Of a DNA stretch of 63,100 nt, positions 1 to 8,015 are shown one piece after another; the stretch's first letter is position 1; each line of letters begins with the position of its first letter. A model generated the notes under the pieces. It was not told the origin of the DNA, made no database searches, and saw nothing but the letters and a program-made list of their open reading frames with translations. This DNA comes from an uncultured Vampirovibrio sp. (GTDB lineage: Bacteria; Cyanobacteriota; Vampirovibrionia; Gastranaerophilales; Gastranaerophilaceae), in the NCBI GenBank assembly GCA_910577635.1, contig CAJTNR010000013.1:1-63100 (forward strand), in the 5' to 3' direction. The position numbers and the translations under genes were made by a program.

Positions 1-67
1 CTAAGATGACTGAAATTGTAATCAAGCTTATTAATAGCTCGATTAAAGAGAAAGCATTCTTTTTCAT
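1..67 (-). CDS. Type IV prepilin / pseudopilin, N-terminus only (partial)
   Basis: The minus strand from 67 to the window edge reads ATG AAA AAG AAT GCT TTC and on for 22 codons, giving a short basic leader (MKKNA), then FSLIELLISLITISVIL. This is the class III signal of type IV prepilins and type II secretion pseudopilins: prepilin peptidase cleaves before Phe, Glu sits at mature position 5, and a hydrophobic helix follows. An AAGGAA ribosome site lies 6 bases upstream. The rest of the protein is outside the window, so major pilin, minor pilin and pseudopilin cannot be told apart. Established family signal; the exact role is inference. Confidence 0.8.
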   Translation of the reverse strand, partial: MKKNAFSLIELLISLITISVIL

Positions 68-125
68 AAAAAATTCCTTATATTTTTGCTTTATCACTTA
101 TATACTTCTATTTATTTTAGAAACC

Positions 126-182
126 AGAAATATATTTCTAGAATAACATATAAAATTTTTAATGTAAAACATATTTTACATT
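126..182. promoter_or_regulatory. Two palindromes between prepilin and XRE regulator genes
   Basis: A perfect 14-base palindrome AGAAATATATTTCT lies at 126-139. A 9-base inverted repeat, AATGTAAAA then 4 bases then TTTTACATT, lies at 161-182. Both are in the intergenic region between the divergent prepilin gene and the XRE regulator that starts at 260. XRE-type repressors commonly bind such dyads near their own promoters, so the 161-182 repeat is a candidate operator. The palindromes are seen; the binding is inferred. Confidence 0.4.
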
Positions 183-259
183 TTATTATAAAGGTAATAC
201 ATGGAGGGTTAAAAAGGGATAATATGTAAGGTATTTTTATTTATAAGGGTAATAAGTTT

Positions 260-598
260 ATGTTATATGATGATAAAAAGTTCATTGGACAGGTTATAAA
301 AAAAGCCAGGCAAAAAGCTAAGTTAAGCCAGGCGGAGCTGTCAGAAAAAATTGATATGACAGATAAAAACCTTGGCAATATTGAAAATGGCAAACAATTC
401 CCTCAGGTTAACAATTTTTTGCGATTAATTGAATTCTTAGATTTATCTCTAGAGGATTTTGGTGTAAAGAAAAAAGCTTATAAGGATGAATCCAAAGATG
501 CTCTTTTAAAATTAATTTTATTATCGACAAAAAAAGAATGTCAGGCATATTTAGAAATTCTTAATGTTATTAACAATATTCTTATTAATAAAAATTAG
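260..598 (+). CDS. XRE/Cro-family helix-turn-helix regulator
   Basis: This 112-residue protein has an N-terminal HTH_3 domain (about residues 8-67), with LSQAELSEKIDMTDKNLGNI as the helix-turn-helix and IENGKQFPQVNNFLRLIEFL completing the five-helix fold. The C-terminal 40 residues are charged and helical without a recognisable domain. AAGGG lies about ten bases before the ATG. It is probably a stand-alone transcriptional repressor; target unknown. A palindrome at 161-182 is a possible autoregulatory site. Its end overlaps the end of the convergent gene at 595 by four bases. The fold call is secure, the biological role is not. Confidence 0.85.
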   Translation: MLYDDKKFIGQVIKKARQKAKLSQAELSEKIDMTDKNLGNIENGKQFPQVNNFLRLIEFLDLSLEDFGVKKKAYKDESKDALLKLILLSTKKECQAYLEILNVINNILINKN

Positions 599-825
599 CC
601 TTCCATTTGCTTTTTTAGCGCAGTTTCAAGAGTTTTAATTTTATTTTCAAGAGTTTTAATTCTAAGTGTTGAATCGTCCATGCCTATTGATTTTTTTTCG
701 TATTGTCTTTTGGCGTTTTTAATTTCTTTTTTTAGTTTTTGACAATAAACAAAAAAAACAAATGTACTGAGTGCAAAACCTGAAAAAAAATAGCAGATAT
801 CGTATAATTCAAGATTAATGTTCAT
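595..825 (-). CDS. Small membrane protein with C-terminal coiled coil
   Basis: A 76-residue protein of unknown function. Residues about 8-27 (ICYFFSGFALSTFVFFVYCQ) form one transmembrane helix; the rest is Lys/Glu-rich, with heptad-like Leu/Ile spacing (LRIKTLENKIKTLETALKK) typical of a cytoplasmic coiled coil. Its start overlaps the end of the pseudouridine synthase gene by 11 bases, so it is probably the last gene of the lspA-rluD operon and translationally coupled. It resembles LapA-like or phage-shock-like small proteins only in architecture; I do not recognise a family. Confidence 0.65.
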   Translation of the reverse strand: MNINLELYDICYFFSGFALSTFVFFVYCQKLKKEIKNAKRQYEKKSIGMDDSTLRIKTLENKIKTLETALKKQMEG

Positions 826-1777
826 TTATATTTTTACTCCTTAAAAAATTTAATACTTTTATAAAATCTTCGCTAAAATCATTTTCTTTTAGTTGAAACT
901 CTAAAACTTCATTAGTTATTGGATGATTAAAAGAAAGATAGTACGACTGCAAAAGCTGTTCTTGGGTTTTAAGGTTATAAAACTCATTTCTTAAAAAACT
1001 TTTAGCTTTATATAAACTATCACCAAAAACAGGGTGGTTAATTGAAGCCAAGTGAGCTCTTATCTGGTGGGTTCTTCCGGTTTTTAGCTCCAGCTCAACC
1101 AAAGCAGCACCTTTGTATTGATCTATAACTTTATAGCAAGTAAGAGCGCTAAGTCCTTCGTTATTTTCAGCAATAGTCATTTTAACATTATTATTAATAT
1201 AATGAACAAGGGGTTTATCAATAATTCCTTCTTTTTGATTGAATTGTCCAAGAGCAATTGCAAGATACTTTCTTTTAGCTTTTTTTTCTCGTATTTGACA
1301 GGCTAGGTTTTTATAAGCGGCATCTGTTTTTGCAATCATCATCAACCCTGCTGTGTTTTTATCAAGCCTATGGACAATGCCTGGGCGCATTATTCCGCCA
1401 AGAGTCGTTAAGTTATTGCCATAGCGGTAAATAAGAGCATTTACAAGGGTTTTATTATCATCAAATTTAGTCGGGTGAACAAGTAAATTTTTTGGTTTAT
1501 TAATAACAGCAAGACTATCATCTTCAAATACAATATTAAGACTAAAGTCGTATGGAACAAGGGTTTTTGAAGGATTTAAAAAGGATTCGATTTTATCTAG
1601 TAAAACTTCAATTTTATCTTGTTTTTTTAGTTTATATGAAGTTTTTTGAATTTTATTATTAACTAAAACAAACCCTGACTCAATGCATTTTGCAATTTTT
1701 GACCTGTTATAGGATAAATGTTGGGCTATGAATAAATCCAGTCTTGTTTTTGTATCATTATCAAATTCAATAATCAT
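815..1777 (-). CDS. rluD: RluA-family 23S rRNA pseudouridine synthase (RluD-like)
   Basis: This 320-residue enzyme isomerises uridine to pseudouridine in RNA, probably in 23S rRNA. An N-terminal S4 RNA-binding domain (about residues 10-60, with the YNRSKIAKCIESGFVLVNN pattern) precedes the RluA catalytic domain. The catalytic aspartate lies in HRLDKNTAGLMMIAKT, and the RTHQIRAHL motif follows at about 236-244. The size fits RluD, but RluC and other RluA members share this architecture, so target positions are not settled. The start ATG overlaps the lspA stop as ATGA, the usual lspA-rluD coupling seen in many bacteria. Confidence 0.9.
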   Translation of the reverse strand: MIIEFDNDTKTRLDLFIAQHLSYNRSKIAKCIESGFVLVNNKIQKTSYKLKKQDKIEVLLDKIESFLNPSKTLVPYDFSLNIVFEDDSLAVINKPKNLLVHPTKFDDNKTLVNALIYRYGNNLTTLGGIMRPGIVHRLDKNTAGLMMIAKTDAAYKNLACQIREKKAKRKYLAIALGQFNQKEGIIDKPLVHYINNNVKMTIAENNEGLSALTCYKVIDQYKGAALVELELKTGRTHQIRAHLASINHPVFGDSLYKAKSFLRNEFYNLKTQEQLLQSYYLSFNHPITNEVLEFQLKENDFSEDFIKVLNFLRSKNINEH

Positions 1778-2247
1778 TTACTTGCTTTCTTTTGTTTTAT
1801 TGTATCAAGAAGGATATAAACAAAGTAAATAGTTATAGATAAACAAATCATTATATCAAAACAATTAAAAATCGGAAAATCGATAAAATTAAGCTTAATA
1901 TAATCAACAACATAGCCGAATTTGATTCTCTCAACTAAATTCCCAAGAGTCCCTGCTGCAAATAAAGTACTTGCCAATAAAGGGATTCTATCCTTAAAGG
2001 AAATGTTTTTAATGACATATAAGGATAAAAAAACAAGAACAACAAAAGCCAAAAAAGACAAAAAAAGAGTTTTACCCTGAAGAATTCCCCAGGCGCTGCC
2101 GGAGTTTGTCACGTGAAAAATGCTCACTATAGGATTATCAAGAGTTTCAAAAAAAGGATTAAAACTTAGTTTTCTAATTTGGTTTCCAAAGTCCAGAAGG
2201 ATTACAGTCATTAAAAAATAAAAAATTAAAGCTTTTTTGTCTTTCAC
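1774..2247 (-). CDS. lspA: Lipoprotein signal peptidase (signal peptidase II)
   Basis: LspA cleaves the signal peptide of diacylglyceryl-modified prolipoproteins in the inner membrane. The 157-residue protein has four predicted transmembrane helices and the conserved TNSGSAWG, GNLVERI, VVDYI and FNCFDIMI motifs; the aspartates of the last two are the catalytic pair. The common GNxxDR motif has Glu in place of Asp here. Translation starts at GTG (2245-2247) immediately after the upstream stop codon, so coupling is expected. The parvulin lipoprotein encoded at 37.5 kb would be one of its substrates. Confidence 0.95.
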   Translation of the reverse strand: MKDKKALIFYFLMTVILLDFGNQIRKLSFNPFFETLDNPIVSIFHVTNSGSAWGILQGKTLFLSFLAFVVLVFLSLYVIKNISFKDRIPLLASTLFAAGTLGNLVERIKFGYVVDYIKLNFIDFPIFNCFDIMICLSITIYFVYILLDTIKQKKASK

Positions 2248-3099
2248 CTATAGTTCCTTTATAAATTTCTTATTTTTTTCCATGGTCACTCTTTTTAATA
2301 CATATGCCATGCCTAAAACCTCAATTTTTGCTTTAGAATTTTCATTATCAGTTGAAATTCTAGTAAAACCAACAGAAGCTATAGCATATTCATCCAGGTT
2401 TCTTTTATTTGCTTTAACAATTCTTTCTAACAACCCCTCAGGAGGAATTTTTCTGAATTTTTCCTGATAATCCTTAGGCGGGTATGAAATTTCCTCTCTT
2501 GATATTGCTCCAAGTGCAACAATATCTTGAGGTTTATTCATAGTTAAGGATAAATCATAGGGTTGTCCTTGCTTTATAAACAAAGGGGTTTTTAGGTTAA
2601 TATCCAGTTCTTTTGCAATTCCATACTTAAGGGTGGTTTCCTCCATTAGAATGTCGTCATAGATAATTTGCCAGGAGTTATTATTTTTTTTCAAATAAAC
2701 AGTATAAACGCTTTTGCCATCCAGAATTCCTGCTTTTTTCTTATCTTTTTTATTATTATCAGGATAAAGCTTTGCGCTGCTTTTATCTGAAAGCTGCGCT
2801 ATAGCGATATCATTAAAAGTTGTTATTGAATTAATTTTTGTTTGATACTTGATATTTTTATAAGTCTTATAAGTCTTTTCATACATTGCTGATAGTTCCT
2901 CAGCGCTAAAACCATCGGCACTTTCATAGTCTTTTGAATAAAAAGTTTTAAATGTCTTAAAATCGTGATTTTTAATTGCATTGTTGTGCTTAATTAAAAC
3001 ATTTCTTATCTCAACAAGTTCACTTCTATCAATTTCTTTAGCACCGGCAATTGGCGCAAATAAAGCAAACAGTATAGTTAGTATTAGTAGTTTTTTCAT
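2248..3099 (-). CDS. Secreted protein with NTF2-like domain
   Basis: A 283-residue exported protein with a clear signal peptide (MKKLLILTILFALFAPIAGA, cleavage after AGA or nearby). Residues about 27-155 read like a SnoaL/NTF2-like domain: an initial helix pair (EIRNVLIKHNNAIKNHDFKT), 'F..FYSKDY', then alternating strands ending in WQIIYDD. The C-terminal half is not recognised. It lies 15 bases downstream of another secreted hypothetical and directly abuts lspA, so it is probably cotranscribed. Cone-shaped NTF2-like folds can bind small ligands, but no active-site assignment is possible here. Confidence 0.7.
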   Translation of the reverse strand: MKKLLILTILFALFAPIAGAKEIDRSELVEIRNVLIKHNNAIKNHDFKTFKTFYSKDYESADGFSAEELSAMYEKTYKTYKNIKYQTKINSITTFNDIAIAQLSDKSSAKLYPDNNKKDKKKAGILDGKSVYTVYLKKNNNSWQIIYDDILMEETTLKYGIAKELDINLKTPLFIKQGQPYDLSLTMNKPQDIVALGAISREEISYPPKDYQEKFRKIPPEGLLERIVKANKRNLDEYAIASVGFTRISTDNENSKAKIEVLGMAYVLKRVTMEKNKKFIKEL

Positions 3100-3114
3100 T
3101 TTAATAATTACCTC

Positions 3115-3699
3115 TTAACTTTTCTCAAACAAAAGATAATACTTTTTTGTATCATAATATAATATCATATCCCAAAAATTTCCTCTATCGTCAAATTCGA
3201 TATAAGCTTTAGGAATTGGTGTTCTTTGGTTTTTTTTACCCCACTTTGTACCGATAAAATCCATTGTTTTTTTGCCGATTTTTTGAGTAAAACTTAGTTT
3301 TGGATTAGGAAGCTTTTCTTCCCAAAAGCCTTCCTGGATTAATTCTTCTTTGTAAATTGGAATCGTAGATACAATTTTTCCGTTTTCTTTAAAAAGAATA
3401 TAAACCTTTCCGTCTTTTTCTCTCGGGGTCAATAAATAATACCCCGGAGGTATTACAATCGATTTAAAAACAAGGTTAACTCCCGATCTAAACAAAGGAT
3501 AAGGAGAATACATATATCTTGTATAATCTTCGCTTTGGTATGGGTCAAGTCCGAAGATATAGTCAAAATCAGCTTCTTTAAGTTCTTTATAAATTTTATC
3601 ATAATCTACAATCTTAGGTGTCGGAATATTTTCATTAGCACTTATAAGATTGAATGAAAAAAACAATGTTATTATTAAAAAAAGAATTTTATTTGCCAT
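3115..3699 (-). CDS. Secreted hypothetical protein, first gene of lspA operon
   Basis: A 194-residue protein with an N-terminal signal peptide (MANKILFLIITLFFSFNLISA). The mature part is rich in aromatic residues and beta strands (for example VIPPGYYLLTPREKDGKVYI near the middle, and a C-terminal DMILYYDTKKYYLLFEKS). I do not recognise a family. It is the promoter-proximal gene of the minus-strand operon that continues through the NTF2-like protein, lspA and the pseudouridine synthase, and is divergent from the DUF115 gene at 3730. Probably periplasmic; function unknown. Confidence 0.65.
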   Translation of the reverse strand: MANKILFLIITLFFSFNLISANENIPTPKIVDYDKIYKELKEADFDYIFGLDPYQSEDYTRYMYSPYPLFRSGVNLVFKSIVIPPGYYLLTPREKDGKVYILFKENGKIVSTIPIYKEELIQEGFWEEKLPNPKLSFTQKIGKKTMDFIGTKWGKKNQRTPIPKAYIEFDDRGNFWDMILYYDTKKYYLLFEKS

Positions 3700-3729
3700 A
3701 ACTACTTATCCAATGCTACCATAGAGACT

Positions 3730-5556
3730 ATGGAAAATAAAGTATTTGAAAAAAATTTGTATTATATTGAAAAATATAATAAAAACTTAGCTGAAAGATT
3801 ATTAAGAATAAATCTTGAAAAGACAAGTATATCTATCACAAAAACTACTTCAAACGAGTATAATTTATTATATAAAAATACTTTTATCCACTCAAATCAA
3901 GGAATTGAACAAGAGAATAAAAGGATTGTTTCAAAAATTGAGGATTGCAATAATTCAATCAGGATAATTTATGGATTAGGACTTGGATACTTAGTTGATT
4001 CAATGGCACAAAAAATTAAAAAAGGGAAAGTGTTTGTTTTTGAACCTGATATTGAACTTATTGCTTATGTTTTATCAATAGCTCAAATTGATGCTATAGA
4101 AAACAAGAATGTTTATTTGTTCAATAAAGAAGATGAGCTCTATAGTGCGATAAATGAATCCTGCGACTGTGAAACTACTCTTACAATGAGTTTTCTTGAT
4201 TCTTATAAACAATTATTTTTTAATGACATTAATAAAGTTTTTAATCAAGCACAAAATATCCTGGGGGAAAAAATTATCAACAAAAACACCCTTAGTTCAA
4301 AAAGCAGCGAGGCTATTAGTTATTCAATCAAAAATTTACACAGAATTATTAATAATCCTGACATTTTTTCTCTTGAAGGTGTTTATAAAGGTAAAACTGC
4401 ACTTATTGTTTCAGCAGGACCGAGTTTAGCCCAATATATTAGTTTAATTAAAAATAACCAGGACAAATTTGTAATATTTGCTGTCAATAGGACTCTTAAT
4501 CTTCTTATTGAAAACTCAATAACCCCTGATTTTGTCGTTAACATTGAAACAATTGACACATTAAGACAATACAGAGGAATTGATACAAAAGAACTCTGTT
4601 TTATTGTTGAAACTTTTACCAATCCAAAAATTCACAATATACAAACAAAAAAAACTTTTAATTATATCTGCAATGATAATTTCCTCAATCCTTGGATTAG
4701 AGAGTGTTTGAATATTAAAAATAACTTGCAAACAATTGGGACAGTGACTTACAGTGCTTTATTAAGTGCTTATTTAATGGGTTTTGAAAAAATTATTCTT
4801 ATAGGTTCAGACTTAGCCTTTAAAAACGGGGATTGCTATTCTAAGGCACAGGGCTGGTATGAAGAACTTGAGTGCGTTTTTAATAATGACCGCTATACCC
4901 TGAAACCAAAAAACCCCGAGGCTTTTTTAAATTCCTTTAAAAACGATAAAACAAAAGCAAAAGAATACATTAACAAGCTGAATAGGAATCTTTGCACTGT
5001 TCAATCGCAGGAAGGAAAACCGATTCCAAGCCGGATTGACTATAGCTATTATATCAATCACTTAAAAAACTTTGCTTCTAATAATAAAAACTGTGAGTTT
5101 ATTAATTGTTCAACTAAAGGAGCACAAATTGATGGTTTTAAAAATATTCCCTTAGAAGAAGTTATAAAAACCCTTGAATCAATTGAAAAAATTGATATAA
5201 AAAACTACACAAGCTCATATAATAAAACTTATGCTCTTGAAAAAATTAACTCAGGTTTAGTTGAGCTTAAAAGTTTTCTTAAAGCAGTAAAAAACACAAT
5301 TGCTATTAGCAAAAAACTGGAAAGTGAACTTTCAATTAAAAAAATCGAAACTAAAAATGCAATTTCACTATCAAAAAAACAAAAAAACTGTTTATTGGAA
5401 CTTTTTAGCTATAAAAACAGTAAACTTACAGCCTTTTTTGTTTATCAAATAAAAAACTCATCTTTCGATAAGCTTCTTATAACTCTTGTTGAAATTGAAA
5501 AGTCAGTTGAGGAGATAATCAATAATTTAGCAAATTGTAAGTCTTTCATCGCTTAA
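3730..5556 (+). CDS. DUF115 / MptE-like (motility accessory factor-type) protein
   Basis: A 608-residue protein of the DUF115 family, which includes the Maf proteins needed for flagellin glycosylation and the archaeal 6-hydroxymethylpterin diphosphokinase MptE. The nucleotide-binding core is visible at about residues 221-285, with GKTALIVSAGPSLAQ, then FVIFAVNRTLNLL and ITPDFVVNIETID. An N-terminal helical region and a C-terminal helical, Lys-rich region flank it. A glycosyltransferase-like role toward a surface or motility protein is inferred from the family and from the chemosensory genes next door; a pterin role is the alternative. The ATG lies 7 bases after a possible extended -10 box, with no Shine-Dalgarno sequence. 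Confidence 0.75.
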   Translation: MENKVFEKNLYYIEKYNKNLAERLLRINLEKTSISITKTTSNEYNLLYKNTFIHSNQGIEQENKRIVSKIEDCNNSIRIIYGLGLGYLVDSMAQKIKKGKVFVFEPDIELIAYVLSIAQIDAIENKNVYLFNKEDELYSAINESCDCETTLTMSFLDSYKQLFFNDINKVFNQAQNILGEKIINKNTLSSKSSEAISYSIKNLHRIINNPDIFSLEGVYKGKTALIVSAGPSLAQYISLIKNNQDKFVIFAVNRTLNLLIENSITPDFVVNIETIDTLRQYRGIDTKELCFIVETFTNPKIHNIQTKKTFNYICNDNFLNPWIRECLNIKNNLQTIGTVTYSALLSAYLMGFEKIILIGSDLAFKNGDCYSKAQGWYEELECVFNNDRYTLKPKNPEAFLNSFKNDKTKAKEYINKLNRNLCTVQSQEGKPIPSRIDYSYYINHLKNFASNNKNCEFINCSTKGAQIDGFKNIPLEEVIKTLESIEKIDIKNYTSSYNKTYALEKINSGLVELKSFLKAVKNTIAISKKLESELSIKKIETKNAISLSKKQKNCLLELFSYKNSKLTAFFVYQIKNSSFDKLLITLVEIEKSVEEIINNLANCKSFIA

Positions 5557-6567
5557 AAGTTTATCAACATCAATAACCTGATAAATTTCATTATCCTTAA
5601 CAAACTCAATAGTGTTTGTATCTTGATTCTGGAGTTTATTTTGAAGAATCTCATCAAAATTGATATTCATTGATTCGCAAATTTCATCAGCCAAAATCCC
5701 AATTTTATACTCAGGAGAATTGAGAATTATTATTGTCGATTTTTCCTTAATTGTCGTTTTAGAATAATTAAAAAAGCTTCTAATGTCAACAACGGTAATA
5801 TAATCACCTTTGATATTAATAAGACCGAGGATGTAGTCTTTTGTATATGGAACCTTGATAAATTTAGAGTTATTGACTTTAAAAAACTCCTTAACATTAT
5901 TCATATTGATATAATACTTAATATCATTAATTATAAATGACACTCCCATATCATAAAGAGGTTTTGTTTCTTGAACTTCTGTTGATATTTTAGCTATAAA
6001 ATTTTTCCTATCCCTTAGAACCTGTTTTGATTTTTCATCATCAACAATATAGTTCTTATCCTTAGATCCTGTCGGGAATTTGTCTTTATTATCACTTATA
6101 TACTTAACAATATTGCTTTGATTAACAATATAAATGTTTTCTTGTTCGTTTATGTATAATCCATTGAAAAAATGCTGTACTTTTTGATAAGGCAGTATAT
6201 GAATTTTTTTGCTATCAAGTTTTTTTATATCAAGAATTTTATCACAAATTATTGAACAAATTGAATCTTGAGCTTTAAGCACGATAATTTTAGCACTCAA
6301 ATTATAAGTTATTCTATCAAGTTTAAAAACTTCTCTTAAATCAAAAACAGCGGCAGGCTTTTGATTGTATTTGATAAACCCCAGAATACAACAGGGCATT
6401 TCATCAGGATAATCCAATTCTGAAATTTTAGTAACTTCAAGGACATCTTTAGCCAAGAATCCATAAATTCTTTTGTCAATTTCAATTAATATATAGCTTT
6501 CATTGTCATTTAGTGGAATATTATCTATAAAAGAATTTGCATTTTTAATAAGAGCATTATTCTGCAT
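5527..6567 (-). CDS. Tandem CheW-domain adaptor protein
   Basis: A 346-residue protein with two CheW-like domains, about residues 22-150 and 208-340. The first shows SYILIEIDKRIYGFLAKDVL and ILGFIKYNQKPAAVFDLREV; the second shows VSFIINDIKYYINMNNVKEF and ILGLINIKGDYITVVDIRSF. CheW domains couple chemoreceptors to CheA; two in one protein may bridge receptor arrays or bind CheA P5 and MCP together. It overlaps the response-regulator gene upstream by 11 bases, so the two are coupled, and its end overlaps the convergent DUF115 gene by 30 bases. Confidence 0.88.
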   Translation of the reverse strand: MQNNALIKNANSFIDNIPLNDNESYILIEIDKRIYGFLAKDVLEVTKISELDYPDEMPCCILGFIKYNQKPAAVFDLREVFKLDRITYNLSAKIIVLKAQDSICSIICDKILDIKKLDSKKIHILPYQKVQHFFNGLYINEQENIYIVNQSNIVKYISDNKDKFPTGSKDKNYIVDDEKSKQVLRDRKNFIAKISTEVQETKPLYDMGVSFIINDIKYYINMNNVKEFFKVNNSKFIKVPYTKDYILGLINIKGDYITVVDIRSFFNYSKTTIKEKSTIIILNSPEYKIGILADEICESMNINFDEILQNKLQNQDTNTIEFVKDNEIYQVIDVDKLLSDERLTIC

Positions 6568-7954
6568 TTTTAATCACCATAGTTTCTTCTTTAGTTGTAG
6601 ATTCAAGAGCCAGACGTGCTGTTTTTTGAGCTTCGTAAAAATTAATATTTCCTTCGCAATTACAAACCACTGCTCCAATAGCAGTTTCAGGATTGAGTGA
6701 GTTTGAATTAATTCCATTAATTAAATTCTTAATAAAGTTTAGTTTTTGATAAGCCTGCTTTTCGCTTTGTGCATATATTATAACATTGTACTCATCAACT
6801 TCGTTTTTATATACCTGCTCGTCTTTATCAAGATAATTAATAATTGCCTGCGATATTTTTAAATTTAGCATATCCAGCTCTTCTTCTGACAAAACACGAG
6901 AAAGCTCTTGATAATTAGTAATTTCAATAATTGCAAAGTAAAGATTGTTTTTATTTAAAGGATTAATTTTTTCAATATTATCTGTATAATATCTTTCCTT
7001 AATTGAATCTTTTTTATTGGAATCCGATTTTTTATTAAGAAAACGGGCTTTAAAAAAATTGTTAAGAATAGTTTTTATAGCTTCAACAACCTCGTTACTA
7101 TTGTTCCATTTAGATTTTTCTTTGGAATAAAAACTTATAGAGGCAATATTTTTTTTATTGTATTCAAAATTAAAATTAATATTAGAAAAAAATTCATCCT
7201 CATTAACAATTGTTTTTAAATTAGGAGCATATTTTTTATATAAAACTGAATTTTTACAATCATATTTATTCAAAATTGAGTTTTGAAAAATTGGACTCAG
7301 GATAAAATCTTTAATATCAAAATAAACTGTTTTATTAGATTCAAGATAAACTAAACACAAGTTGTAATCAAGAGCTTCGAATAGAATTTGATTAATATTT
7401 TTAATTATTATCTCATCGGATAAGCTAAAATCGTAGTTTTGTTTAATCTTTTCTTCAAATTCACTTTCAATAAACTCTTTTTTTATAACCTCATGCTCAA
7501 TTTCAGCTTCAACGGGTTCTGTTTCAACAGGGTGAAAAGCTAAGCTTGCTTTTAGAATATTGAGTTTATAATCATCGCTTAAAGGAGTATTGCAGACCGC
7601 TTTATAGGCTAAATCCAATAATTCATCAATATTGTCATCTTTTTTAAGAAAATACTCAGCACATTGTTCTTTAATATAGAATTTTGCATTCTTTTTATCA
7701 AGAACACTATAAATAATAACAGGAATTAAGGATAAATCATCGTTCTTTCGAATTTCCCTCAAAAGCGAAAATCCGCCCATTTTTGGCATAATTGCATCAG
7801 CAATTATAATATCAGGAGCAATGTCATATATAAGCTCTATTGCACCAATGGACTCTTGAATCCCCCAAACTTCCCACCCGGCTTTAGCAAAAGCGGTTTT
7901 TAGGATATTCAATGATGTAACACTATCGTCTATTATTATTACTTTTTTTGTCAT
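6557..7954 (-). CDS. Response regulator with REC and degenerate GGDEF-like domain
   Basis: A 465-residue protein. The N-terminal receiver domain (residues 1-120) has the acidic pair D9/D10, phospho-acceptor D53 in IIADAIMPKMGG, Ser83 at the Thr position and Lys104. The middle 200 residues are unassigned. The C-terminal part (about 315-460) has the alternating pattern of a nucleotide-cyclase-like fold (YFAIIEITNYQELSRVLSEE; ETAIGAVVC), but the signature loop is EVDEYNVII rather than GGDEF, so diguanylate cyclase activity is unlikely. It is divergent from the MCP gene and upstream of the CheW-CheW gene, consistent with being an output of the same chemosensory pathway. Confidence 0.8.
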   Translation of the reverse strand: MTKKVIIIDDSVTSLNILKTAFAKAGWEVWGIQESIGAIELIYDIAPDIIIADAIMPKMGGFSLLREIRKNDDLSLIPVIIYSVLDKKNAKFYIKEQCAEYFLKKDDNIDELLDLAYKAVCNTPLSDDYKLNILKASLAFHPVETEPVEAEIEHEVIKKEFIESEFEEKIKQNYDFSLSDEIIIKNINQILFEALDYNLCLVYLESNKTVYFDIKDFILSPIFQNSILNKYDCKNSVLYKKYAPNLKTIVNEDEFFSNINFNFEYNKKNIASISFYSKEKSKWNNSNEVVEAIKTILNNFFKARFLNKKSDSNKKDSIKERYYTDNIEKINPLNKNNLYFAIIEITNYQELSRVLSEEELDMLNLKISQAIINYLDKDEQVYKNEVDEYNVIIYAQSEKQAYQKLNFIKNLINGINSNSLNPETAIGAVVCNCEGNINFYEAQKTARLALESTTKEETMVIKNAE

Positions 7955-8015
7955 GATTCAATTTATTGTTTATAATTATAATACGATTATACATTTTTTT
8001 ATAAAAGGGTGGAAT

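Noticed and set aside
7953..8015. Upstream in-frame ATG for the MCP gene
   Set aside because: It has no ribosome site and overlaps the divergent regulator's start; ATG 8016 follows AAGGGTGG and gives a normal MCP N-terminus.
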